A stretch of DNA of 64,000 nt from NCBI GenBank assembly GCA_007123775.1, contig SLGK01000114.1:28642-92641 (forward strand), in the 5' to 3' direction. Below the pieces are notes generated by a model. That model worked only from the letters and a program-made list of their open reading frames with translations, had not been told where the DNA came from and ran no database searches. Each line of letters opens with the position of its first letter. Position 1 is the stretch's first letter. Below are positions 34,808-42,922 of this stretch, piece after piece. A program made the translations under genes and the position numbers. This stretch comes from Anaerolineae bacterium. Its GTDB lineage: Bacteria; Chloroflexota; Anaerolineae; Promineifilales; Promineifilaceae.

Positions 34808-35920
34808 TCAGGCCTTGCTGCCCACCAGCCAGTGGCCAATACTGGCCGATTTGCTGTGCTGGCTGCGCATCCGACCAAAAACATCTACCCCCATCTGGAG
34901 CAACAGGTGGGGAATATCAAACGGGACCCAATTTTCGACAATGGTGTTTTCATCACAGCGATAAAAATCCATCACGCGCATGGCCACCCGCCTGCCCGTA
35001 GCCGGCACACCGAGAAAATCGTGGCCCAGATGCGTGGCTTGCAGGTAAGCCCAGCCGCCGGTAACGGCGTAACGGCCGTCGCCGATACGGATAAAGTGTC
35101 CCACGTCACTACCGCCCCGATCCGGAAAAGCCACCAGAAACGGAATCTGGTGGTAGTCCTCAAACCCCTTTAAGCCCCGTGTGGTGCCAATGCCGGCCGG
35201 ACCGTACCACATGAAATGGGGATGCCAATGCCTTACCATCTCCATTTCATCCAGCACTGCACGGGTCGGCGGCCGGCCGCTATATTGCCCCAGGGCGGCG
35301 TGCATGTTGAGAACGCGCTCAATAGATTGCTGCGACACGGCATTATCCTGCGGCTGCAAAAGCACACCATCATGCGTTCGAGGCGGCAACCAACGCATTT
35401 CTCGTCCCAGACTGGGCACCAGCGGCCAGTAGCCCGCCTGCCGCATCAGGTCGAGGAAATCAAGGAACACGTAGCTCCGCACGATTTTGCCGTCGCGCAG
35501 GGCGTGGCCTTCGCCATAGCGCACGCTGACAACGCCGCCCGTCGCCGGGATAGCCAACCAGTCATTGGCGAAGGTGCCAACGTAGTGACCCAGGCAGCCA
35601 ATCCAGTGGGCGTTCTGATAACAGCCGCCGGCCACAATCTCATCCCGTCGCTCTACGTCGGGCAAGGCGTGGCGCAGCGGCTGCCAGAGTTGCGTATGGA
35701 TGGCCTCTAACCCCACGCAACCGTTAATCGGGTGCGTCACGTCAACGCGGGCGTCGGCGTGATAAGCGGCCCGCAGCGCGTCAGCCAGCTCGGCCGGCGG
35801 GGCCTGGGTTAGCTGCTGCATGGTGGTCACCAACCGTCGTTTATGGGCGACGTTTTCAGCCTGATCGATCGGATGATAGTGGAAGGGCGTGGTGAATCGG
35901 TTATCTGGCTCAATGGTCAT
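34808..35920 (-). CDS. Tandem SnoaL-like domain protein 1
   Basis: About 370 residues from the ATG at 35920, preceded by AGGA. It holds two NTF2/SnoaL-like alpha+beta barrels (about 35-165 and 195-350); the second begins with a helix, then FMWYGPAGIGTTRGLKGF. SnoaL domains bind or isomerise small hydrophobic or polyketide-like molecules. It is one of three related proteins here (also 35958-36980 and 40694-41806) interleaved with a carbohydrate ABC importer and an aldolase. The function in sugar-type catabolism is unknown. Confidence 0.75.
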   Translation of the reverse strand: MTIEPDNRFTTPFHYHPIDQAENVAHKRRLVTTMQQLTQAPPAELADALRAAYHADARVDVTHPINGCVGLEAIHTQLWQPLRHALPDVERRDEIVAGGCYQNAHWIGCLGHYVGTFANDWLAIPATGGVVSVRYGEGHALRDGKIVRSYVFLDFLDLMRQAGYWPLVPSLGREMRWLPPRTHDGVLLQPQDNAVSQQSIERVLNMHAALGQYSGRPPTRAVLDEMEMVRHWHPHFMWYGPAGIGTTRGLKGFEDYHQIPFLVAFPDRGGSDVGHFIRIGDGRYAVTGGWAYLQATHLGHDFLGVPATGRRVAMRVMDFYRCDENTIVENWVPFDIPHLLLQMGVDVFGRMRSQHSKSASIGHWLVGSKA

Positions 35921-35957
35921 GTGGGGTTTCCTAGGCTTGCTTCTTCTGTTTCCTGCG

Positions 35958-36980
35958 TTAATGGCGCGGCTGGCGGGCAACCGTCATCTCGCGCATACGG
36001 GTAAAAACGTCAACGCCGATTTGGTGGTACATGTGCAGCAGATCGACCAGCACCCAGTTTTCGCGGATCAAGCCGCCTTCACAGCGCCAGAAGTCCAGAC
36101 TGCGCAAGGTAATCGCCTTGTTGACCGGGGGAATCCCTAGCCAGCCATCGCCGCTGAGGGTCATCTGCATATTGGGCCAGCCGGTCGTGCCGACGTAGGC
36201 GGCATCGGCGAAGAAGATTCGGGACCTGCTCACTGCGCCCCGGCGGTCCGGCATGGCCTTCAAGAAGGGAATCTGGTGCCAGCGGCGGAAGCCGTTAATG
36301 CCGCGCATGGAGCCGATGCCCGCTGGCCCGTACCAGCAGAATTTGGGATGCCAGTAGCGGGCCAGCCGCATCACTTCCGGACCGCCGCTGAGCGGATGTT
36401 TGCCCATGTCGGCCAGCATGTCCAGCACAAGCTGCCGGTTGGCCTCAGCCTGGGCCTGGTCATAGGGGGTGGTGACAATACCGTCCTGGGTGGCGGGAGC
36501 CGGGGCCTGCCAGTTGACGCCCAGGCTGGGGGTCAGGGGCCAGGCGTTGGCCTGCATCATCAGTTGGGGGATGTCCCAGAGCGCCTGCATTTCTACGACC
36601 TGGTCGCCGGCCATGCGAAAGAACTCGTGGTAACGCATAGCGATGAGGTGTTGGGTGGGGGGGATGTCCAGAAACGGCCGTTCCATCACCCCCACATAAT
36701 GCCCGGCGCAGCCTACCCAGTCGTCATCACCTGATTCACCAGCGATAACAATGAAGTCGCGCCGCTCCAGGTCAGGAACGGCCGTCAGCAACGGCCGGTA
36801 CGCAGCCTCGTACAACCCATCCGGTCCGCTCAGATCCTCAAAAGGGAAGGCCAGACGTATCTGGCAATCAGGGGCAAACACCTGGCGCAGTTGGTCGGGC
36901 AACGCCGGCGCATGGCAATCATAGAGAGCGGCCCTAAATTTGCCGATTATCTGCTTATGGCGTTGATGCCTGGCGACCAT
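35958..36980 (-). CDS. Tandem SnoaL-like domain protein 2
   Basis: 340 residues with the same two-barrel plan as its neighbour: SGPDGLYEAAYRPLLTAVPDLERRDF in the first domain and FCWYGPAGIGSMRGINGF in the second. The shared WYGPAGIG block and the matching C-terminal QIGVDVFxRMR show that the two genes arose by duplication. It lies 7 bases upstream-side of the importer permease stop in one operon. Catalytic residues are not identifiable. Confidence 0.75.
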   Translation of the reverse strand: MVARHQRHKQIIGKFRAALYDCHAPALPDQLRQVFAPDCQIRLAFPFEDLSGPDGLYEAAYRPLLTAVPDLERRDFIVIAGESGDDDWVGCAGHYVGVMERPFLDIPPTQHLIAMRYHEFFRMAGDQVVEMQALWDIPQLMMQANAWPLTPSLGVNWQAPAPATQDGIVTTPYDQAQAEANRQLVLDMLADMGKHPLSGGPEVMRLARYWHPKFCWYGPAGIGSMRGINGFRRWHQIPFLKAMPDRRGAVSRSRIFFADAAYVGTTGWPNMQMTLSGDGWLGIPPVNKAITLRSLDFWRCEGGLIRENWVLVDLLHMYHQIGVDVFTRMREMTVARQPRH

Positions 36981-36987
36981 CGCTCAG

Positions 36988-37992
36988 TTACCCCTTCACC
37001 GCGCCGGCTGCCAGCCCCTTCACCAGGTGCTTTTGGAAGAAGAGAATTACCACCATAATGGGAATTGTAGCCGAAATGGAGGCGGCCGCCGCCAGCGTCA
37101 GATGGCGTGGGTCTTCCCCGCCCGTAAAGCGGGAAATGGCCACCGGCAACGTCCAGTTGGTCTGGGTTAAGACGCGCACCAGCAAGAACTCGTTATAAGC
37201 CAGCAATAAAGTGAAAAGCGCCGTGGAAACAATCCCCGGCCACATAATGGGGATAATCACGCTGCGGAAAGCGGTCAGCCGGCTGGCCCCATCGACCATA
37301 GCCGACTCCTCCAACTCCTTTGGTATTTCCATGAAGAAGCTGCGCAACATCCAGATGGTAAACGGCTGATTCACGGCAACCAGGGTCAAGATCACCAGCA
37401 AGTGCGTGTCGAGCAGGTTAGTCGCCGCACCAATCCAGTAATAGGGCAAAATGAAGGCCAGACGCGGCAGCGCTCGGAAGCCGAGCGCGGCGATAAGGAT
37501 GACAACGCCGGCAAAGCCAACATAGCGGGCCAGCGAATAGCCTGCCAAACAGCCGATGGTAATGGAAACGGCCACCGTGCCAACCGTGACAATGATGGTG
37601 TTGAGAAAGTAGTCGTAGAATCGGGCGGTATCAATGAACTGGGGTATTCCCCAAAACAGCCCGAAAAACCCTAACGTGACCACGCTATAGACAATGTCGT
37701 TACGCACGGGAATATGCTCGGCAAAAAGCAGCATACAGATCAGCAGCACCACCACCATCAGCAGAAAATAGGCGATCATGGCTCCGTTTTCTGGCGAAGA
37801 GCGCAGCCATAACGCCTCATAGTTTTCCCAGGTAGGCGTGAAAAAGAAGAGCGGTGTACGGGAGTTGGCGTCTCGCAGCGTTTTGAATGACTGCAAAGCG
37901 GTCCAGTAGAAAGGTATGATGCTATAAACAGCAAACAGAATCAGGACCGTATGGATGATCACACGTTCAATTGGTTTTTTCCTTTTCTCCAT
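36988..37992 (-). CDS. Carbohydrate ABC transporter permease, MalG type
   Basis: 334 residues. It has the usual six MalG-type helices plus additional hydrophobic segments near 75-120, making it about 50 residues longer than typical (about 280). The EAA loop that docks the ATPase reads EELEESAMVDGASRLTAFRS. AGGA precedes the ATG. It pairs with the MalF-type permease one base upstream and the solute-binding protein beyond. No ATPase gene is in this cluster, so a shared MsmK/UgpC-type ATPase elsewhere is expected. Confidence 0.88.
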   Translation of the reverse strand: MEKRKKPIERVIIHTVLILFAVYSIIPFYWTALQSFKTLRDANSRTPLFFFTPTWENYEALWLRSSPENGAMIAYFLLMVVVLLICMLLFAEHIPVRNDIVYSVVTLGFFGLFWGIPQFIDTARFYDYFLNTIIVTVGTVAVSITIGCLAGYSLARYVGFAGVVILIAALGFRALPRLAFILPYYWIGAATNLLDTHLLVILTLVAVNQPFTIWMLRSFFMEIPKELEESAMVDGASRLTAFRSVIIPIMWPGIVSTALFTLLLAYNEFLLVRVLTQTNWTLPVAISRFTGGEDPRHLTLAAAASISATIPIMVVILFFQKHLVKGLAAGAVKG

Positions 37993-37993
37993 C

Positions 37994-38857
37994 TTAACGT
38001 TCCTCCATTTGCTCTTTATAGGACTGAATCAGGTTGGGAATCAAGACGATCATAATCCCGACGACGGTCAATATGGCCATGGCGTTGGCCTTACCCAGTC
38101 GCTGCACCGTGATGGCCGTTTGGAAGGTATAGGTCATCAGCGTATCTGCCCTGTAAATCGGGTTGAGTTCCGTCAGCACAAACACGCTATCAAAGATACG
38201 GTAGGAATCCATGATAGAAATCACGAGAATAAAAATCGTCAGTGACCGCACGTGAGGAATCACGATACTGCGAATTTTTTGCCAGGTAGAAGCACCGTCA
38301 ATGGAAGCCGCTTCTAACAAATCCTGCGACAGGGTTTGTAAACCGGCAAAATAAGTCACCAGGGCGAAGGGGGTAGCGTACCAGATACCATGAATGATAA
38401 TCAACGTTTTGACGGTAAGCTCGTTGTAGCGGAATCGCGTCTCAAAAATAAGCTGGTAGAGCCAATTGAATAGGCCCGATGGTTCAAAGAGCTGCTTGAA
38501 CATGATTGTGCCCACAATAGGCACAATGATGAACGGCAGCAAAAAAAGCGATAGATAGATACCCCGCGTAAATTTTGAAACCTGATCCAGGAGCAGGGCT
38601 ATGACGAAACCAATGACAATGCGGCCTGGCACTACAATGACCGTGAATAGCAGCGTAAAGCGGAAAGATTGCCAAAAGCGGGGATCGTTGAGTACCTCAA
38701 TATAGTTTCTCAGGCCAACAAACTGAGGCGAGGTAATGTTTTGGAACGTCATAAATTGCATGCCCAGCCAAATTGCCATGACCAGTGGAATGGCCATCAG
38801 GAGAACCATGATGACAATGCTGGGAGCCGCAAAGCGAAAGAAGGTGCCGCGCTTCAT
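37994..38857 (-). CDS. Carbohydrate ABC transporter permease, MalF type
   Basis: 287 residues, six membrane helices, with an EAA loop QDLLEAASIDGASTWQKIR. GGGAG precedes the ATG. It is the first permease of the importer, downstream of the lipoprotein gene, with a stable hairpin in the 127-base gap that probably sets the higher level of the binding protein. Confidence 0.9.
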   Translation of the reverse strand: MKRGTFFRFAAPSIVIMVLLMAIPLVMAIWLGMQFMTFQNITSPQFVGLRNYIEVLNDPRFWQSFRFTLLFTVIVVPGRIVIGFVIALLLDQVSKFTRGIYLSLFLLPFIIVPIVGTIMFKQLFEPSGLFNWLYQLIFETRFRYNELTVKTLIIIHGIWYATPFALVTYFAGLQTLSQDLLEAASIDGASTWQKIRSIVIPHVRSLTIFILVISIMDSYRIFDSVFVLTELNPIYRADTLMTYTFQTAITVQRLGKANAMAILTVVGIMIVLIPNLIQSYKEQMEER

Positions 38858-38884
38858 AATTCACTCTCCCTCAAGAATGAAAAC

Positions 38885-38947
38885 GGAGCACCGGCTTTCT
38901 GCCGGCCCACTGGCCAACCGGCCTGACCAGCAAAACGCTGGTGCTCC
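38885..38947 (-). repeat. Intercistronic hairpin after the binding-protein gene
   Basis: GGAGCACC (38885-38892) and GGTGCTCC (38940-38947) are outer arms; GCCGGCC/GGCCAACCGGC lies inside. Stem-loops at this place in ABC import operons commonly protect the upstream mRNA segment or partly stop transcription, favouring the binding protein over the permeases. Confidence 0.6.
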
Positions 38948-38984
38948 ATTTGCGTGGGCGTAAACGCCCTTACAGTACAGACTG

Positions 38985-40361
38985 TTAGTCGATATAACCT
39001 TGGGCCCTTGCCTCTTGGATGTAATCGGCGGCGGCGGCAGCAAGCGCTTCTTGGGCTGTCATATCACCGGTACCCACCAGGGGCAAGAACTCAGACAGTT
39101 TGGCGCGAACAATACCAATGGCGGGGTTCCTGTCATAGCTGCCAATGCCTTCGGCTACGGTTTGGGTAGCGGCCGGCAGGTATGGACCACCAAATTCAGC
39201 CACAGACAGGCGGGTAGGCATACCCACTTCGGCCGCACCCCGCTGACTGTGTTCGTTAGCGGCCTCCATAATGATACGGAAGATCAGGTCGGGATCGTTC
39301 TGGGTGTTGGCCGGAATCATGTAATAGTCGTTCCAGGCCGAACCGGCGCGAGGGCTGCCGGCCGTGACGCGCGGTGCCGGTGCGTAGGCGATAACATCAA
39401 CCAGGTCGGTCCGTTCCGGGTCGCTCATGTTGGCGGCCCGGCTGGCCCACATATTGGTAGCTGGCAGCGTGCCCAGCTGCATGGCGATTTCCTGAGCGTT
39501 CAGGTTGAAGGAGTAGCCGTCGATCCCCATACAGGCATCGGCCACTTCAACCAGGCGGTTGAGCGCGGTTACGCCAGCTTCACCGTCAAAGGCGGGCATA
39601 TTGTTCTCATCAAGAAAATCACCACCATAGGCGCGTAAGAACTGGAAGAACTCAATCTCCCAGGCCCAGCCGGCAGACAGGTTGATGGTAAAGGGCATAT
39701 CAAAGTCACGATTGTCCAGACCAATCACACCGCACATCTCAATAACGTCATCATAAGTGTCGGGTACAGCCAGTCCAAATTCTTCGAAGACGTCCTGGCG
39801 GTAGATGAGGTGCAGGGAATTACCTACGATGGGTATGCCATAGATGTTGCCGTCAAGGGTGGCCCCGGCCCAGGCTGCTTCGGGAATGTCGCTCAGGTTG
39901 TACTCATCCCAATATTTTTCTACCAGGTCGTTGAGCGGCATCAGCCAGCCAGGCGAACCCCACTCGGCTACCTGACCATCAGCCCCATGAACGATGTCAA
40001 AGGGAGAGGCACCACCGGCCGAAAGGGCCAGGCGCACCTGCTCCTGGGCGTCACTAGAAGCCAGCAGGCTGGTGTTGACGGTGAGGTTTTGGACGCGGCT
40101 GCATTTTTCCAGCTCGGCCGCATAGTAATCGGTAATGGGGAAAGACCAGCCGATCATGCTGATGGTGGTTCGGTTAGCCGGTGCTTCCAGATTGCAGGCA
40201 GCAGGGTCAACCACCGGTTCCGGTTCTGCTGCTTCTTCAGCTACTTCTACTTCGGCGGCGGGCGGCTGCTCGGCCGGCTCTTCAGCAGTGGGTTGACAGG
40301 CGACCAGGATCAGGCCGCTTATTAGAATAATCAGTAAGGTAATCAGATGCCGTTTGCGCAT
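38985..40361 (-). CDS. ABC transporter extracellular solute-binding protein (lipoprotein)
   Basis: 458 residues. The signal peptide ends in a lipobox LVAC (Cys22), followed by a Glu/Pro-rich linker (about 25-50), then a class I-type carbohydrate-binding fold (SVLLASSDAQ-like region, FDIVHGADGQVAEWG, LNDLVEKYWDEYN, TNMWASRAANM). It would be lipid-anchored on the outer face of the membrane and deliver ligand to the two permeases. The family (bacterial extracellular solute-binding protein 1) handles sugars, polyols or glycosides; the ligand is unknown. Confidence 0.9.
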   Translation of the reverse strand: MRKRHLITLLIILISGLILVACQPTAEEPAEQPPAAEVEVAEEAAEPEPVVDPAACNLEAPANRTTISMIGWSFPITDYYAAELEKCSRVQNLTVNTSLLASSDAQEQVRLALSAGGASPFDIVHGADGQVAEWGSPGWLMPLNDLVEKYWDEYNLSDIPEAAWAGATLDGNIYGIPIVGNSLHLIYRQDVFEEFGLAVPDTYDDVIEMCGVIGLDNRDFDMPFTINLSAGWAWEIEFFQFLRAYGGDFLDENNMPAFDGEAGVTALNRLVEVADACMGIDGYSFNLNAQEIAMQLGTLPATNMWASRAANMSDPERTDLVDVIAYAPAPRVTAGSPRAGSAWNDYYMIPANTQNDPDLIFRIIMEAANEHSQRGAAEVGMPTRLSVAEFGGPYLPAATQTVAEGIGSYDRNPAIGIVRAKLSEFLPLVGTGDMTAQEALAAAAADYIQEARAQGYID

Positions 40362-40477
40362 GATTCTCTCTTCTCCTTATGTATCGAGGTATCTATTCAG
40401 AAACAAATAGTTTGTCAATCGTTTACTTTCTCGCCAGAGCTTCACCTCCTCGTTCGTTTCTGACGGAATGCACGCTG

Positions 40478-40591
40478 TTGGGCAATAACGGCCGTATCTT
40501 GTTATACTACTGCCGCACTCAGGCGCATTCCGCCTGCGGTTGCTTAGAGCCACTCACCATGCTTGGCGGCTGACTGGGTGGCTCTTTTTTT
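40478..40591 (+). ncRNA. Candidate small RNA with intrinsic terminator
   Basis: On the plus strand, opposite to all neighbours: TTGGGC (40478-40483), a 19-base gap, TATACT (40503-40508), then a hairpin CAGGCG/CGCCTG (40520-40525/40531-40536) and a strong terminator AGAGCCAC (40546-40553)/GTGGCTCT (40578-40585) with eight T. No reading frame fits. It would give an RNA of about 75 bases in the upstream region of the binding-protein gene. The -35 and spacing are weak. Confidence 0.35.
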
Positions 40592-40594
40592 AAT

Positions 40595-40654
40595 ACCTGC
40601 GAGGGTTTTCCTCTGGGGGCAACTGATACTGAGCGGTCATGAAACCTCGCAGGT
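40595..40654. repeat. Palindromic repeat, family B, copy 1
   Basis: ACCTGCGAGG (40595-40604) and CCTCGCAGGT (40645-40654) are inverted repeats 40 bases apart. The same arms recur as a compact hairpin at 44682-44714. It is intergenic, after the SnoaL-like gene at 40694. Confidence 0.65.
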
Positions 40655-40693
40655 CTTCTCTGATAAGACAAGAACCGCCAGTGTCCAGTAGCT

Positions 40694-41806
40694 TTAGCCG
40701 GGTCGATACAACTGCTTTAGCAAGGCAAATTCGTCAAAGAGTGTCCACTCCTGCACAAATTTGCCGTTTTCTACTAAATGATGGCTGACGCCCATGATGC
40801 GAATCGACTGGCCAGTTGGCGGGCCGTAGAGACCGGGGCCGGTGTGACTGCCCTGCATGGTCCAGCGGGTAGCGGTGCGGTAGCGGTCCGGACCATCGGG
40901 CAAAGCACAGAAATGATCGACAGAGACGGCCAGGTCGGGGAAGGGGGAGAGAAGCGATAGAACGTAAGTGACAAACTGGTTACGGCCGTATAATCGCCGA
41001 CCTGATGCCGATTCACAAATATATCGCGGGCTATAGTAAGTCTCCACCTGATTGAGTAAGCGCCAGTTCCACACCTCGTGCAGCGCCCGTGTCACAAAAT
41101 GGGCAATATCAAATTCAGCGGGCGCGGCCGGTAACGGCTGTGGCGGCAACTGCCCCCGCAGCCGGTCCGGTTCCGCCGGTACGGTTACTAATCGGGCCGC
41201 GTCATCTTCCTGTTGGGCTATCGTGCGGGCCATTTCATGCACGTCATAGCCAAGCTGATACAGCAAAGACAATTCGTCACGCACCAGCCACTCTTCAACG
41301 ATGACGCCTGCCTGAACAACACAGTCGGCAATGGCGCGATAGCTCACTCGCTTACCGGTCGGCGGCCCATAGCGCGTATGGCCCCAGTTATGGCCCTCAT
41401 GGGTTAGCCGGTGTGAAGTGTAATAGCCATCCGCATCATTACCGCACCAAATCACCTCATCGGTGTAAAGGCGACGATCGGGGTAAGCGGCCAGCGCCTG
41501 AATCGTGCTTTCAATCACCTTGTCCCGTGTGTAGATGTCGCCGCTTGAGGTGTGGATACGCATGTTGGTGCCGTAATAATCATATAGACGGCCGATACCC
41601 CGTTCCTCCCAAATCTCATGGGTGATCTTCACAATATAGTCCACAATATCCCGAAACTTAGGGGCAAAGCCCTGCATCGCCGGCAGGTTTCTGCCAGCAT
41701 CCGGCTGACCATCGGACGCCAAGATGTGGGTCAAATCCCCTTTGTGCCGCAGTGTTGGTCGGGGAGCAACGGGACCGGCTTTGCTTGAATCTTTTTCTTG
41801 TGCCAT
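40694..41806 (-). CDS. Tandem SnoaL-like domain protein 3
   Basis: 370 residues with two SnoaL/NTF2-like domains (about 45-185 and 228-365). Both contain the block R(Y/L)YGPPTG (HTRYGPPTGKRVSY and GPGLYGPPTGQSIRI), an internal duplication more obvious than in the other two. It is related to the genes at 34.8 and 36.0 kb but more distant. It lies between the LacI gene and the importer operon and is likely in the same regulon. Confidence 0.75.
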   Translation of the reverse strand: MAQEKDSSKAGPVAPRPTLRHKGDLTHILASDGQPDAGRNLPAMQGFAPKFRDIVDYIVKITHEIWEERGIGRLYDYYGTNMRIHTSSGDIYTRDKVIESTIQALAAYPDRRLYTDEVIWCGNDADGYYTSHRLTHEGHNWGHTRYGPPTGKRVSYRAIADCVVQAGVIVEEWLVRDELSLLYQLGYDVHEMARTIAQQEDDAARLVTVPAEPDRLRGQLPPQPLPAAPAEFDIAHFVTRALHEVWNWRLLNQVETYYSPRYICESASGRRLYGRNQFVTYVLSLLSPFPDLAVSVDHFCALPDGPDRYRTATRWTMQGSHTGPGLYGPPTGQSIRIMGVSHHLVENGKFVQEWTLFDEFALLKQLYRPG

Positions 41807-41821
41807 GAGAATAGAACCTTT

Positions 41822-42832
41822 TTACCTTTTTTGAGGCTGTCGGGTTGACTGCCGGATGACCAGCTCAACGGGAAATATCTCGGCAGCAGCCGGCTGCTGG
41901 TTATCTTCAATACGTGCTAATAGTAACTCCATAGCCCGCCGGCCCATGAGCGGCAGCGGCTGTTGCACCGTAGTCAGGCGTGGCTTGGTCAGCAGCGAGG
42001 AGCGCAGCCCGTCAAAACCGGCAATGGCCACATCTTGGGGCACACGCAAGCCTCTGGCCTGCGCCGCATCAAGGGCGTCAACGGCCATCAGGTCATAAAA
42101 AGCAAAAACGGCCGTTGGCGGCTGGTCCAAATCTAAAAATGTCGTCATCGCTTTGTAACCGCTCAACGGTTCGATGGCTGTGGGCACAACTAGTTCCGGA
42201 ACCAGGGGCAAACCAGCCTCGGCCAACGCCTGTTGATAGCCGGCAAAGCGGTCGTCACTGACAACGCCTAGCTCAGGGCGGGTGGTGAAACCAATCCGTT
42301 CATGCCCCTGCGCCAGCAAATGCCGGGTCAGGGTATAGGCACCGGCCTGGTTGTCGGGGGCGACAAAAGAGACACCCAACCGCTCTACCCGACGCCCAAA
42401 GACAATAAAGGGCATTTTTTCCTCTTCCAACACGGCTACGGCCTCTGGGGATGGGGCAAAAATGAGGATCAAGCCGTCTACTTCACGGGCACGACAGATT
42501 CGTTTCAGCTCGTCAGGATATTGCACGGCCGTTGTGTACAGAACTAGATTCTGGCGATAGGTCTCGGCACTCAGGGCCATGCCCGCCATGACTTCGGAGA
42601 TATATTCACTTAAGAAAGAAATGGGATTATTTAAGAGGAGACCAATTCTGTCAGTCCGTCCCCGCCGCAAATTGCGGGCCGCCGCGCTAGGATGGTAGTC
42701 TAGATCACGCGCCGCAGCCAGCACCCGCTGCCGCGTCCCCTCGGCCACATCAGGATAAGCATTGAGTGCCTTAGAGACAGTGGAAACGGAAATACCAAGC
42801 TGTCGGGAAATGTCTTCAATCGTTACAGACAT
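41822..42832 (-). CDS. LacI-family repressor 1
   Basis: 336 residues from the ATG at 42832 (MSVTIEDISRQLGISVSTVSKALN). N-terminal helix-turn-helix about 3-50, hinge, then a periplasmic-binding-protein-like ligand domain (about 60-330). An upstream frame to 42919 would include the promoter and is rejected. Its own promoter carries two symmetric operators (42864-42877, 42900-42913), so it is autoregulated, and probably controls the adjacent importer and SnoaL genes in response to the imported sugar. Confidence 0.9.
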   Translation of the reverse strand: MSVTIEDISRQLGISVSTVSKALNAYPDVAEGTRQRVLAAARDLDYHPSAAARNLRRGRTDRIGLLLNNPISFLSEYISEVMAGMALSAETYRQNLVLYTTAVQYPDELKRICRAREVDGLILIFAPSPEAVAVLEEEKMPFIVFGRRVERLGVSFVAPDNQAGAYTLTRHLLAQGHERIGFTTRPELGVVSDDRFAGYQQALAEAGLPLVPELVVPTAIEPLSGYKAMTTFLDLDQPPTAVFAFYDLMAVDALDAAQARGLRVPQDVAIAGFDGLRSSLLTKPRLTTVQQPLPLMGRRAMELLLARIEDNQQPAAAEIFPVELVIRQSTRQPQKR

Positions 42833-42863
42833 AGCAATTTGGATGTAAAGTTGACGGATTTGT

Positions 42864-42920
42864 CGAAATCGTTTTCGATGAGGTGTAAATAGCATACATC
42901 GAAAACGATTTCGTGTCAAC
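42864..42920 (-). promoter_or_regulatory. LacI-1 promoter with two operators
   Basis: Read on the minus strand: -35 TTGACA (42920-42915), 18-base spacer, -10 TATGCT (42896-42891). Operator 2 (CGAAAACGATTTCG on the plus strand, 42900-42913) fills the spacer exactly. Operator 1 (CGAAATCGTTTTCG, 42864-42877) lies just downstream of the start point. The two sites are reverse complements of each other, and the central CG is the usual LacI-family signature. Confidence 0.88.
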
Positions 42921-42922
42921 AG

